From NCBI GenBank assembly GCA_963791235.1, contig CAWBRW010000013.1:62001-126000 (forward strand): DNA of 64,000 nt, given 5' to 3'. This document shows positions 10,207 through 19,754 of the stretch, in pieces. The position numbers and the translations under genes were made by a program. The notes under the pieces are model-generated. The model was not told where the DNA came from. It searched no databases and saw nothing but the letters and a program-made list of their open reading frames with translations. The DNA comes from JALORV01 sp963791235 (GTDB lineage Bacteria; Pseudomonadota; Gammaproteobacteria; Burkholderiales; Burkholderiaceae_F). Each line of letters starts with the position of its first letter. Positions within the stretch are counted from its first letter, which is position 1.

Positions 10207-12213
10207 TTAGAAGTGAATCCCCCGCATCAGGTTCGCAAACGCGATCTGGTCGGCCGTTGCCTTCGGCTTCTCGCCTTCCTTCGCGCCCTTCGCGGCATCC
10301 GAATCCGGGAACATGCGGAACGTGGTGTTCATCACGATCTGCGCGATGCGTGGCGCCAGCGCGTGCAGCACGGCACCGAAGATGCCCAGGCGGGTCGCAA
10401 TCCGCACCGGCTTGTAGACGATCGCCCGCACGATCAGGTCACCGGCTTCTTCCGGCGACAGCGTCGGGACGTTCTGATACAGCTTGGTCGGTGCGATCAT
10501 CGGCGTGCGCACCAGCGGCATGTTGATCGTCGTGAAGCGGATGCCGGCATCGGCGAACTCGGACGACGCGCAGGCCGTCCAGGCGTCCATCGCGGCCTTG
10601 GACGCGACGTAGGCCGAAAAGCGTGGCGCGTTGGTCAGCACGCCGATCGACGAGATGTTGATCACGTGGCCACGCCGCTTCGCCGTCATGTGCGGCAGCA
10701 GCCCCATCGTCATTCGCAGCGCGCCGAAGTAGTTGACCTGCATCGTGCGCTCGAAGTCGTGGTAGCGGTCGTAGCTCGATTCGATGCCGCGGCGGATCGA
10801 TCGGCCGGCATTGTTGACCAGGAACTCGGCGCCGCCGAAGGTCTCGATGATCCACGCGGTTGCCTTGTCGACGCCTTCGTTGCTGGCCAGATCCGCTGAG
10901 TGCGTGACGACCTTGCCGCCGTTTTCGTTGGCGCCGAGTCCATCCTCGATTTCCTTCTTCGCCGCCGCGAGCTTGGCCAAATCACGGGCGATGATCACCG
11001 TCGTGGCTCCGGCCTGCGCGATCTTGTGCGCCGCTGCGAGGCCAATACCGGACGAGCCGCCGGTGATCACGACCACTTTTCCCTGGACTTGTCCTTTCAG
11101 TGTCCGGTCGATGAAAAGATCGGGGTCGAGGTTGCGCTCCCAGTAGTCCCACAGCCGGTAGGCGTAGTCCTCCAGCCGCGGGCAGCTGATGCCCGTGCCC
11201 TTCAGCGCCGCCGTTGCCTCGCGGGCATCGAAGCGCGTCGGGTAGTTGACGAAATTGATGATGTCGTCCGGCAGGCCGAGATCCTTCATCACGGCGCCGC
11301 GGATGCGTCGTATCGGCGTCAACGACAGCATTCCCTTCTTGACGCTGCTCGGGATGAAACCCAGGAGTGCCGCATTCACGCGCAGCGAGAACTGCGGCGC
11401 GTGCGCCGCCTTGGCAAAGATGTTGAGCACGTCACCGACGCGATACGGTGTCGGATCGACCAGGTGGAACGCCTTCTTGTTGCCCTCTTTCGCGTGGGAA
11501 ATGTGGTCGATCGCATCGACGACGAAGTCCACCGGCACGATGTTGATGCGCCCACCTTCGATGCCGACCGCCGGCATCCACGGCGGCAAGAGGCTCCGCA
11601 TGCGCTGGATCAGCTTGAAGAAGTAGTACGGCCCGTCGATCTTGTCCATCTCGCCGGTGTGACTGTCGCCGACGACCAGACCCGGGCGGTAGACCCGCCA
11701 CGGCATCTTTGCTTCCTTGCGTGCGATCTTCTCGGAGTCGTGCTTGGTCGCGAAGTACGGGTGGTCCAGGCCCTCGGCCTCGTCGAACATGTCCTCGCGG
11801 AACACGCCCTCGTACATGCCGGCCGCGGCGATCGAGGAGACGTGCTGGAAGATGCCGGCCTTGACCTCGTTGGCCAGCGCCACGGCATTCTTGGTGCCGT
11901 CGATGTTGGCGACGATCTGGCTCTCGGCGTCGGCCTTCAGGTCGTAGACCGCAGCCAGGTGGTAGAAGTGCTTGATCTTGCCGGCGAGCTTCTTCTGGTC
12001 CGCCTTTGTGAGGCCCAACAGCGGCTTCGCAAGGTCACCGACCACCGCCACGGCGCGCTCGGGTGTTGCTTCCCAGTACTCCAGCAGCGCCGGAACCTTG
12101 TCCAGACTCTCCTTGCGGACAAGAAAGTAGACGGTGGTGCCGCGGCGGGCGAGCAGTTTCTTGACCAGGCGCTTGCCGATAAAACCGGTGGCGCCGGTGA
12201 CGAAGTACGTCAT
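10207..12213 (-). CDS. Two-domain SDR fatty acyl-CoA/ACP reductase-like protein (PRK07201-type)
   Basis: Protein of 668 residues with two Rossmann short-chain dehydrogenase domains in tandem. The N-terminal extended-SDR (NAD_binding_4, thioester-reductase-like) half has GATGFIG at 7-13 and Y153xxxK157. The C-terminal classical SDR half has TGGSSGIG at 384-391, NNAG near 467 and Y535xxxK539. This size and order match the bacterial fatty acyl-CoA reductases typified by Marinobacter Maqu_2507, which reduce acyl thioesters via aldehyde to fatty alcohol for wax esters. That function is inferred; some relatives are only annotated as SDRs. It is divergent from a phasin gene across a 165-bp gap holding a 16-bp palindrome, and sits near a patatin and a TetR regulator, consistent with storage-lipid metabolism. 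No wax ester synthase is in the window. Confidence 0.82.
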   Translation of the reverse strand: MTYFVTGATGFIGKRLVKKLLARRGTTVYFLVRKESLDKVPALLEYWEATPERAVAVVGDLAKPLLGLTKADQKKLAGKIKHFYHLAAVYDLKADAESQIVANIDGTKNAVALANEVKAGIFQHVSSIAAAGMYEGVFREDMFDEAEGLDHPYFATKHDSEKIARKEAKMPWRVYRPGLVVGDSHTGEMDKIDGPYYFFKLIQRMRSLLPPWMPAVGIEGGRINIVPVDFVVDAIDHISHAKEGNKKAFHLVDPTPYRVGDVLNIFAKAAHAPQFSLRVNAALLGFIPSSVKKGMLSLTPIRRIRGAVMKDLGLPDDIINFVNYPTRFDAREATAALKGTGISCPRLEDYAYRLWDYWERNLDPDLFIDRTLKGQVQGKVVVITGGSSGIGLAAAHKIAQAGATTVIIARDLAKLAAAKKEIEDGLGANENGGKVVTHSADLASNEGVDKATAWIIETFGGAEFLVNNAGRSIRRGIESSYDRYHDFERTMQVNYFGALRMTMGLLPHMTAKRRGHVINISSIGVLTNAPRFSAYVASKAAMDAWTACASSEFADAGIRFTTINMPLVRTPMIAPTKLYQNVPTLSPEEAGDLIVRAIVYKPVRIATRLGIFGAVLHALAPRIAQIVMNTTFRMFPDSDAAKGAKEGEKPKATADQIAFANLMRGIHF

Positions 12214-12287
12214 CGGATGTCTCCTACGGGCGGGATGGTGTTCGCTGTACGAATCTCGCGGCAGTGTAGCGCCAGCGTTGTGCGCGC

Positions 12288-12303
12288 TAGAGCCGAGGCT
12301 CTA
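12288..12303. promoter_or_regulatory. 16-bp perfect palindrome in the divergent reductase/phasin promoter region
   Basis: TAGAGCCGAGGCTCTA is a perfect inverted repeat (7-bp arms, GA centre) lying 85 bp upstream of the reductase start and 75 bp upstream of the phasin start. Its size and symmetry suit a dimeric repressor such as the TetR-family protein encoded at 14304. No second copy was noticed upstream of the TetR or patatin genes. Operator function is inferred. Confidence 0.4.
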
Positions 12304-12378
12304 TGCAGTTTGTTGTGCCAGGCGCGCAGCCACTCCTAGACTTCGCTCATCAGTTCAACTGTTCGCGAGGGAGTGAGA

Positions 12379-12837
12379 ATGGTCAGGAAGCTCAAGGCAA
12401 TGGCCGAGAAGCAGTCGAGCGAAAGTCAACTGCGCGCCGCGGTCAAGGACTCGGCGCAGGAGATCTGGTTGGCGGGCCTCGGCGCCTTTGCCAAGGCCCA
12501 GGAAGAAGGCCAAAAAGTGTTCAAGGCGCTGGTGCGCGAGGGCACCAGCATCCAGAAGCGGACGATGAAGGTCACCGAAGACAAGGTCAACGACGTGACG
12601 GCAAAAGTGACGAAAGTGGCGGCCGGACTGCAGAAGCAGGCGAACGGCACCTGGGACAAGCTCGAGACCGTGTTCGAAGCCCGCGTCGAGCGCGCGCTGA
12701 CCCGCCTCGGCGTCCCGACCAACAAGGAAATCGCCGCGCTGACAAAGCGTGTCGAGGAGCTGACCCGCAGCGTCGGAACGCTGACCAAGGTGCGTCCCGC
12801 CAAGGCCCCGGCCAAACGCGCCCGCAAGGCTGCTTAA
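12379..12837 (+). CDS. Phasin family protein, PhaI/PhaF-like granule-associated protein
   Basis: Small (152 residues from ATG 12379), strongly helical, Lys/Ala-rich protein of the poly(hydroxyalkanoate) granule-associated type (TIGR01837-like). The N-terminal SQLRAAVKDSAQEIWLAGLGAFAKAQEEGQKVFKALV is the diagnostic hydrophobic/amphipathic segment that coats granules. It is followed by a coiled-coil-like middle (about 55-125) and a basic C-tail (AKAPAKRARKAA), as in PhaF-type proteins that touch nucleic acid. An upstream in-frame GTG at 12373 is possible, but AGGGAG at 12367-12372 is well spaced for ATG 12379. It is divergent from the acyl reductase, which suggests a coating role on PHA or wax/lipid inclusions. 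Confidence 0.85.
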   Translation: MVRKLKAMAEKQSSESQLRAAVKDSAQEIWLAGLGAFAKAQEEGQKVFKALVREGTSIQKRTMKVTEDKVNDVTAKVTKVAAGLQKQANGTWDKLETVFEARVERALTRLGVPTNKEIAALTKRVEELTRSVGTLTKVRPAKAPAKRARKAA

Positions 12838-12850
12838 GCACCCTGCCGTT

Positions 12851-12877
12851 CCGCGGCCGCCCCCCGGCGGCCCGCGG
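12851..12877. terminator. GC-rich hairpin after the phasin gene
   Basis: CCGCGGCCGCC (12851-12861) pairs with GGCGGCCCGCGG (12866-12877) with one bulged base, 13 bp past the phasin stop. There is no U-tract, so it may be a weak or Rho-assisted terminator or an mRNA-stabilising hairpin. Confidence 0.4.
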
Positions 12878-12972
12878 TCGCGTCACCCCGGCTCAGCATC
12901 GCTGCACGGGGCTGGCCGCCGCGTCCCCCGGGGGCCTGAAATTGGCCAGACAGCCTTGCCGGCACAGGCGCC

Positions 12973-14241
12973 ATGACCCGGCGCATTGTTTCCACTTCCC
13001 GCCCGCGACCCGCAGCAGCGCCGCGTCGTCCGCGCGTCGGCCTCGCACTCGCGGGCGGCGGTCCCTTGGGAGCGATCTACGAAATCGGCGCCCTGTCGGC
13101 GCTGACCGAAGCGCTCGAAGGGCTGGACCTCAACGACGCCGACGTCTATGTGGGCGTCAGCGCCGGCAGCTTCATTGCGGCAGCGCTCGCCAACGGCATA
13201 TCGCCACACCAGCTGTCACGCGTCTTCATCGAAGGCGAGAAGAGCACCGACCGCTTCGAGCCGTCGATCCTGCTCCGCCCGGCTTTCCGCGAATACGCTA
13301 AGCGCCTCGCGTCGGTGCCGCCGCTGGCAGTGAGCGCGGCCTGGCACTACCTGGCGGGCGCCAGCACGATCATGAGCGCATTCGAGCGCCTGGGACGCGC
13401 GATCCCGACGGGGGTCTTCAGCGGAGACGAAGTCGATCGCTACCTGTCGAACATCTTCCGGCAGCCCGGCAGGACGAACGATTTCCGGCAGCTTTCGCAC
13501 AAGCTCTACCTGGTGGCGACGGACCTGGATACCGGCTCCTCCGTCGCCTTCGGCGGACCGGATATGGACCATGTGCCGATCTCGCGCGCCGTTCAGGCCT
13601 CTGCGGCGTTGCCCGGCCTGTTCCCGCCGGTGGAGATCGAGGGTCGTTATTTCGTCGATGGGGCACTGCGCAAGACGCTGCACGCTTCGGTCGCACTGGA
13701 CCACGGTGTCGACCTGATGCTGTGCCTGAATCCGCTGGTCCCGTTCGACTCCACTCCACATCACCGCACGCGCGATCGCGAGCACCAAATGGACAAGCTG
13801 GTGGAAGGCGGCCTGCCCGTGGTGCTGGCACAGACGTTTCGTTCGATCATCCACTCCCGTCTCGGCGCTGGGCTCGAGCGATACAAGACCGCGTATCCGA
13901 AGACTGACATCCTGCTGTTCGAGCCAAACCGCGCGGATGCGGACATGTTCTTCACGAACCTGTTCTCGTATTCGAGCCGGCGTCGCCTGTGCGAGCACGC
14001 CTATCAGAAGACGCGCGAGGAGCTCTGGAAGCGTCGCCACGAGCTGACGCCGTTGCTGGAACCCCACGGCGTCACGATCCGTACCGATGTCCTCCAGGAC
14101 GAGCACATGACTCTCGTGAAGAGCCTGCGTCGGAGCCGCGGCATCTGGCGTGAGACCGCCACGACCGCCGCGACGCGCTTGCTGACGCACACACTGGACG
14201 ACCTCGAGCGCTGGTTGCGCTACGCCGGAGCCGCCGCGTAG
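12973..14241 (+). CDS. Patatin-like phospholipase family protein
   Basis: Lipid acyl hydrolase of 422 residues with a Ser-Asp dyad. The glycine-rich oxyanion motif LALAGGGPLGAIYEIGAL is at 24-41, the nucleophile elbow GVSAG at 61-65 (Ser63) and the catalytic Asp in VDGALRKT at 229. The C-terminal about 190 residues resemble the extra region of bacterial patatins of unknown role (RDREHQMDKLVEGGLPVVL, LFSYSSRRRLCEHAYQKTRE). No signal peptide is seen, so it is probably cytoplasmic or peripheral at membranes or inclusions. It lies 135 bp after the phasin and 62 bp before the TetR gene, on the same strand. Patatins near phasins may act on granule or membrane lipids; the substrate here is not known. 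Confidence 0.88.
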   Translation: MTRRIVSTSRPRPAAAPRRPRVGLALAGGGPLGAIYEIGALSALTEALEGLDLNDADVYVGVSAGSFIAAALANGISPHQLSRVFIEGEKSTDRFEPSILLRPAFREYAKRLASVPPLAVSAAWHYLAGASTIMSAFERLGRAIPTGVFSGDEVDRYLSNIFRQPGRTNDFRQLSHKLYLVATDLDTGSSVAFGGPDMDHVPISRAVQASAALPGLFPPVEIEGRYFVDGALRKTLHASVALDHGVDLMLCLNPLVPFDSTPHHRTRDREHQMDKLVEGGLPVVLAQTFRSIIHSRLGAGLERYKTAYPKTDILLFEPNRADADMFFTNLFSYSSRRRLCEHAYQKTREELWKRRHELTPLLEPHGVTIRTDVLQDEHMTLVKSLRRSRGIWRETATTAATRLLTHTLDDLERWLRYAGAAA

Positions 14242-14303
14242 GCTTTCCCACCCGCTGCGCTATTCTTGCGGCCGAACCTCCGGTCCGCCTCGAAGCGCAA
14301 TCC

Positions 14304-14963
14304 ATGGAACGCAAGCCGCCGCGCCGCACGCGCGAACGCATTCTCGAACTGGCCTTGCGCCTGTTCAATGATTTCGGCGAGCCGAACGTCAACACGACGC
14401 TGATCGCCGAGGAGATGAACATCTCCCCCGGCAACCTGTATTACCACTTCAAGAACAAAGACGACATCATCAACTGCATCTTCCAGCAGTTCGAACGGGA
14501 GATCGACAAGCTGCTGGCGCTGCCCACCCAGCGCGAACCGAACGTCGAGGACGCCTGGCTGTTCCTGCACGTGCTCTTCGAGCTGATCTGGAAGTACCGG
14601 TTCTTCTACCGCGACCTCAATAACCTGCTCGCCAACAACCGCACGCTGGAACTGAAGTTCAAGCAACTGCTGACGCAGAAGGTCAAGGTCGCGCGCGGCC
14701 TGTGTGATGGGCTGGCGAAGGCCGGTGAGCTGCAGGCCGGAGCCCGCGAGATCGAGGCGCTGGCCACCAATATGGTCGTGGTCGCGACCTACTGGTTGTC
14801 CTACTCCTACGTGCTGGACCCGCGCCGCTTCAACGAACCCGAGGTTGTCGGAGCGGCACTGCAGCGCGGGTGCTACCAGGTGATGGCCCTGACGGCCCCC
14901 TACCTGATCGGACAGTCGCGCGAGCTGTTCGAGCAGCTTGCTGCGCAATACCTCGAGAGCTGA
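14304..14963 (+). CDS. TetR/AcrR family transcriptional regulator
   Basis: Dimeric DNA-binding repressor type, 219 residues. The N-terminal TetR helix-turn-helix spans about 8-55 (RERILELALRLFNDFGE, then IAEEMNISPGNLYYHFKNKDDII). The remaining helical domain would bind a ligand and mediate dimerisation; FYRDLNNLLANNRTLELKFKQLL is reminiscent of the group often found with fatty-acid or phasin loci. It lies between the patatin and a helical-repeat protein, all on the plus strand. Its likely targets are local (see the palindrome at 12288), but this is inference; the effector is not predictable. Confidence 0.9.
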   Translation: MERKPPRRTRERILELALRLFNDFGEPNVNTTLIAEEMNISPGNLYYHFKNKDDIINCIFQQFEREIDKLLALPTQREPNVEDAWLFLHVLFELIWKYRFFYRDLNNLLANNRTLELKFKQLLTQKVKVARGLCDGLAKAGELQAGAREIEALATNMVVVATYWLSYSYVLDPRRFNEPEVVGAALQRGCYQVMALTAPYLIGQSRELFEQLAAQYLES

Positions 14964-14977
14964 AAAAAGGAGGGCCA

Positions 14978-15757
14978 ATGGCCAAGGCGTGGGCGAAGTT
15001 TCCGTATGCGGACAAGAAGTATCACTACACGGCCGCGACGCTGAAGAAGGCGTGGGATCGACTGCACAAGGGTGACGCCGAGTCGTTTCCGAAAGACGAG
15101 GCCGTGGTCGACGCATGGCTTGCCTTCCATGCCGGCGACTTCCAGAAGGCTTCGGAACTTGGGCTGAAGGCGGGTGCCAACGGAACCAACGTCGCCAACA
15201 AGGCACAGGCGATTTACGCGAACTATCTCGAAGAGAACGACAAGCGCAAGCTCGAACTCTTCGAGGAAGTGGCTGAACGGGCCGAGGCGTTGCAGGCCAA
15301 GGAGCCGAAGAACGCCAATGCGTTCTACTGGCAGGCCTACGCGCTGGGCCGCTATGCCCAGGGCATCTCGGTGACCAAGGCGCTGGCGCAGGGCATAGGT
15401 GGCAAGGTCAAGGCTGCACTGGAGACCACGATCAAGCTGGCTCCCAAGCACGCCGATGCGCACATTGCGCTCGGTTCGTACCACGCCGAGGTCATCGACA
15501 AGGTCGGCGCGATGATCGGCGGTCTCACCTACGGCGCAAAGAAGGACGTCGCGCTGAAGAACTTCCAGGCTGCACTGAAGCTGACGCCCGATTCCGCGAT
15601 CGCCCGCATCGAGTACGCGAACGGCCTGGTGATGCTTGAGGGCAAGAAGGCGCTGAAGGAAGCCGAGAAGCTGTACGGCGAGGCCGCAGCGTGTGAACCA
15701 CTCGATGCGATGGAGAAGCTCGACGTCGAGCTGGCGAAAGCTGAGCTCGAAGACTAA
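14978..15757 (+). CDS. TPR-like helical-repeat protein of unknown function
   Basis: Protein of 259 residues preceded by a strong ribosome-binding site (AAAAGGAGGG, 14965-14974), beginning 14 bp after the TetR stop, so probably co-transcribed. It is rich in Ala/Lys and in helix pairs typical of tetratricopeptide repeats: DAWLAFHAGDFQKASELGLKA, NAFYWQAYALGRYAQGI, ADAHIALGSYHAEVIDKVG and ALKNFQAALKLTPDSAIARIEYANGL. No signal peptide or membrane segment is visible. I do not recognise a named family. A scaffold role is all that can be suggested. Confidence 0.8.
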   Translation: MAKAWAKFPYADKKYHYTAATLKKAWDRLHKGDAESFPKDEAVVDAWLAFHAGDFQKASELGLKAGANGTNVANKAQAIYANYLEENDKRKLELFEEVAERAEALQAKEPKNANAFYWQAYALGRYAQGISVTKALAQGIGGKVKAALETTIKLAPKHADAHIALGSYHAEVIDKVGAMIGGLTYGAKKDVALKNFQAALKLTPDSAIARIEYANGLVMLEGKKALKEAEKLYGEAAACEPLDAMEKLDVELAKAELED

Positions 15758-15796
15758 GTCGTGACTGCGGCGCTGCGCAGTGCAGCGCCGGCTCGG

Positions 15797-15946
15797 CTAC
15801 TTCTTCGCGGCCGGTCTTTTCTGCGCGCCCGCCTTGTTCGGTCCGGCCTCCTTGGGCGGACTGCCGATGACACCCTTCAGCGGGCAGATCTTGAACGCAG
15901 GGCATTTCTCGCAGCCCGCCACAATTGCGATCGGACACAGCGTCAT
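15797..15946 (-). CDS. Small Cys-rich protein (49 residues), unknown function
   Basis: A short frame encoding MTLCPIAIVAGCEKCPAF followed by KICPLKGVIGSPP and a Lys/Pro/Ala-rich tail ending RPAAKK. Four cysteines lie in a C-x7-C-x2-C-x5-C arrangement (C4, C12, C15, C21), suggesting a small metal-binding knuckle. It lies 78 bp downstream of malate synthase on the same strand. The tail resembles the basic tails of other betaproteobacterial small proteins. Coding status rests on codon composition (many G/C third positions), the Cys pattern and lack of any better feature here. Function unknown. Confidence 0.6.
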   Translation of the reverse strand: MTLCPIAIVAGCEKCPAFKICPLKGVIGSPPKEAGPNKAGAQKRPAAKK

Positions 15947-16024
15947 TGCAGTCCCCTTCCACGGCGCCGGGTAGACGCCATTGCACGGCGCGTCGGGCGG
16001 ACGCGCCGAGCCCGACGCGGAGCG

Positions 16025-17608
16025 TCAGGCAATTTCCTCGTACAGCGGCAACGTCAGGAATTCGGCAAACGCCTCCTGCGTGCTCATTTTCTCGAAGATC
16101 TGCGCGGCGCGGTCGTAGGTCGGCGAGTTCGGCCCGACATCGGCTTTCACCTTCGCCAGTTCCTCCGGGATCAGCGCCCGCACCATATCGGCCGTCACCT
16201 TGCGTCCGTCATCCAGCTTGCCCTTGGGCGAGCGGATCCACTGCCACACCTGCGAGCGGCTGATCTCCGCGGTCGCGGCATCTTCCATTAGGTCGTGGAT
16301 CGGCACGCAGCCATTGCCGGCGAGCCAGGAGCCGAGGTAGTGGATGCCGACGTTGATGTTCATTCGCAGGCCAGCCTCGGTGATGGGCGTCTCCGGCTGG
16401 AAGTTCAACAGGTCCGCCGCAGTGACTTTGATGTCGTCGCGCTTCTTGTCGATCTGGTTCTTGAGGTCGCCCAGGACCTTGACGAACTCTTCCATCGCTA
16501 TCGGCACCAGGCCGGGATGCGCGACCCAGCCGCCGTCATAGCCATCAGTGGCGTCGCGGGCCTTGTCGGAACGCACGCCACCGAGTGCCTGCTCGTTCTT
16601 GACCGGATCATTCTTGATCGGGATGAGCGCGCTCATGCCGCCGATCGCCGGCGCGTTGCGCTTGTGGCAGGTTGCCAGCAGCAGCAGCGCGTAGGCGCGC
16701 ATGAAGGGCGCCGTCATTGTGACCTTTGCGCGGTCTGCCAGGCAGAAGTTCTTGTCGACCTTGAACTTCTTGATGCAGGAAAAGATGTAGTCCCAGCGAC
16801 CGGCGTTGAGTCCGGCAGAGTGCTCGCGCAGCTCGTACAGGATCTCGTCCATCTCGAACGCAGCGAGAACCGTCTCGATCAGGACCGTTGCCTTGATCGT
16901 CCCCTGCGGGATCCCGAGTTCCTTCTGCGCCGCGACGAAGATCTCATTCCACAGCCGCGCCTCAAGGTGCGACTCCATCTTCGGCAGGTAGAAGTAGGGA
17001 CCACTGCCGCGCGCGATCAGCTCCTTGGCGTTGTGGAACATGTACAGCGCGAAGTCGAAGATGCCGCCCGACACCCGTTTGCCGTCGACCAGCACGTGCT
17101 TCTCGTCGAGATGCCAGCCCCGCGGGCGCACGACCAGCGTCGCCACCTTGTCGTTCAGCTTGTAGATCTTGCCGCCCTGATCCAGGAGGATCGTGCGTCG
17201 GATCGCATCGATCAGGTTAATCTGGCCCGTGATCTGGTTGTCCCAGTTCGGCGCGTTGCTGTCCTCGAAGTCCGTCATGTACGAGTCGGCTCCGGAATTG
17301 AGCGCATTGATGATCATCTTGCGCTCGACCGGGCCGGTGATCTCGACGCGCCGGCAGTGCAGGTCGGCAGGGATCGGCGCGATGGTCCAGCTACCGTCAC
17401 GCACGCTCTTCGTCTGGGGCAGGAAGTCGGGCCGCTCGCCGGCGTCCAGCCGCTTCGCGCGCTCGACGCGCGCCGCCAGCAGTTCCTGCCGACGCGGCTC
17501 GAACGTGCGGTGAAGCTTCGCAACCAGCGACAGCGCGTCGGCGGTGAGGATGCGGTCGTAGCCGGGCGCAAGCGGCGCCGTGATCTGGACGCCGGTGGGG
17601 GTGCTCAT
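16025..17608 (-). CDS. aceB: Malate synthase A
   Basis: Condenses glyoxylate with acetyl-CoA to malate, the second step of the glyoxylate shunt. At 527 residues it is normal for the MSA form. Diagnostic segments are MTDFEDSNAPNWDN, RPRGWHLDEKHV, the signature KMESHLEARLWNEIF, ETVLAAFEMDEILYELREHSAGLN and DGYDGGWVAHPGLVPIA. Its ATG overlaps the stop of the upstream HAD gene by 4 bp (ATGA), so translation is coupled. Isocitrate lyase lies about 0.8 kb upstream on the same strand but behind its own terminator. This implies growth on acetate, fatty acids or stored PHA/lipid carbon. Confidence 0.97.
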   Translation of the reverse strand: MSTPTGVQITAPLAPGYDRILTADALSLVAKLHRTFEPRRQELLAARVERAKRLDAGERPDFLPQTKSVRDGSWTIAPIPADLHCRRVEITGPVERKMIINALNSGADSYMTDFEDSNAPNWDNQITGQINLIDAIRRTILLDQGGKIYKLNDKVATLVVRPRGWHLDEKHVLVDGKRVSGGIFDFALYMFHNAKELIARGSGPYFYLPKMESHLEARLWNEIFVAAQKELGIPQGTIKATVLIETVLAAFEMDEILYELREHSAGLNAGRWDYIFSCIKKFKVDKNFCLADRAKVTMTAPFMRAYALLLLATCHKRNAPAIGGMSALIPIKNDPVKNEQALGGVRSDKARDATDGYDGGWVAHPGLVPIAMEEFVKVLGDLKNQIDKKRDDIKVTAADLLNFQPETPITEAGLRMNINVGIHYLGSWLAGNGCVPIHDLMEDAATAEISRSQVWQWIRSPKGKLDDGRKVTADMVRALIPEELAKVKADVGPNSPTYDRAAQIFEKMSTQEAFAEFLTLPLYEEIA

Positions 17609-18303
17609 GCAGCAGTCTCCGTCTTGTTTCGAGTTGAAAAGGAAAGAAGAAATTCAGCCGCGTCGGCGAGCGTCGCTCCCGTTCCATGGGGACGGCCGCC
17701 AAGCTCGTCGAGCGGCAGGCCCGATCGGTTGACCCAGAAAGTCGTGTAGCCGTACCAGGCGGCGCCGATGGCGTCCCAGCCGTTGCTGGACACGAAAAGA
17801 ATCTGCTCGGCGGGCACCTTCAGCACGCGCGGTCCCAGCGAGTAGACGAGGGGTGAGGTCTTGAAAGCCTTCACCTGATCGGCCGACAGCACGATATCGA
17901 TGTAGCGGTGCAGACCCGACGTGACCAGCACGGGCTCCAGCATTTCGGAGTCGCCGTTGGACAACACGCCGGTGCGCACGCCCTCGCGTTGCAGCCGTTC
18001 GAGCGCGGGCGCCACGTCCACGAAGGGCGCCAGGCGCTTGTACTCGTCAAGCAGAAGGTTGACCTGTCCGCCCTCCGCCGTGAGCTTCAGGGCCCGCAAG
18101 GCAAAGACCAGCGCATCGCGCGTCACCTGCGAAAACGGCACATAGCGGCCGGACAGGGTCCGCAGGCGCGAGTACTCGAGCTGCTTGTCTCGCCAGAGAA
18201 AGGCCAGCCGTGCGCCCTCGCCCGGGTAAAGTTCCTCGGCCCGCCGCGTGACCGAGTAGACGTCCAGCAAGGTGCCAAAGACGTCAAAAAGCGCGGCGCG
18301 CAT
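17605..18303 (-). CDS. Haloacid dehalogenase type II (HAD superfamily)
   Basis: Hydrolase of 232 residues with an aspartyl nucleophile in ALFDVFGTLLD (motif I, D8), LSNGDSEML (motif II), the Lys of QVKAFKTSP (motif III) and SSNGWDAIGAAWYGYTTFWVNRSG (motif IV region). This is the pattern of L-2-haloacid dehalogenases, though many such genes act on other phosphate or halide substrates. It is translationally coupled to aceB through an ATGA overlap. L-2-haloacid dehalogenases release 2-hydroxyacids such as glycolate, which feeds glyoxylate, so the coupling to malate synthase makes metabolic sense; this link is inferred. Confidence 0.88.
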   Translation of the reverse strand: MRAALFDVFGTLLDVYSVTRRAEELYPGEGARLAFLWRDKQLEYSRLRTLSGRYVPFSQVTRDALVFALRALKLTAEGGQVNLLLDEYKRLAPFVDVAPALERLQREGVRTGVLSNGDSEMLEPVLVTSGLHRYIDIVLSADQVKAFKTSPLVYSLGPRVLKVPAEQILFVSSNGWDAIGAAWYGYTTFWVNRSGLPLDELGGRPHGTGATLADAAEFLLSFSTRNKTETAA

Positions 18304-18388
18304 CGTGTCTCTCCCCCGGGTTTCCCTCTGGCGTCGAGTATAGGTGAAGGGCCGTTTGCCCGCCCCTCGCGCCGCGTGTGCCCCAAAG

Positions 18389-18417
18389 CAAAAGGGCCGC
18401 GTCGCCGCGGCCCTTTG
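18389..18417 (-). terminator. Intrinsic terminator after aceA
   Basis: A near-perfect hairpin, GCAAAGGGCCGCG paired with CGCGGCCCTTTTGC on the minus strand, begins about 18 bp after the isocitrate lyase stop and ends in CTTTTGCTTT. It separates aceA from the downstream HAD-aceB unit. Confidence 0.8.
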
Positions 18418-18434
18418 CACGATACGCCTGGAAA

Positions 18435-19754
<1,320 letters not shown>

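Noticed and set aside
15761..16291. Plus-strand frames across the aceB downstream gap
   Set aside because: They run antisense to aceB and the 49-residue Cys-rich gene and have no domain or ribosome-binding site.
16295..17749. 484-residue plus-strand frame antisense to aceB
   Set aside because: Malate synthase on the minus strand is unmistakable; the antisense frame has only charged GC-driven sequence.
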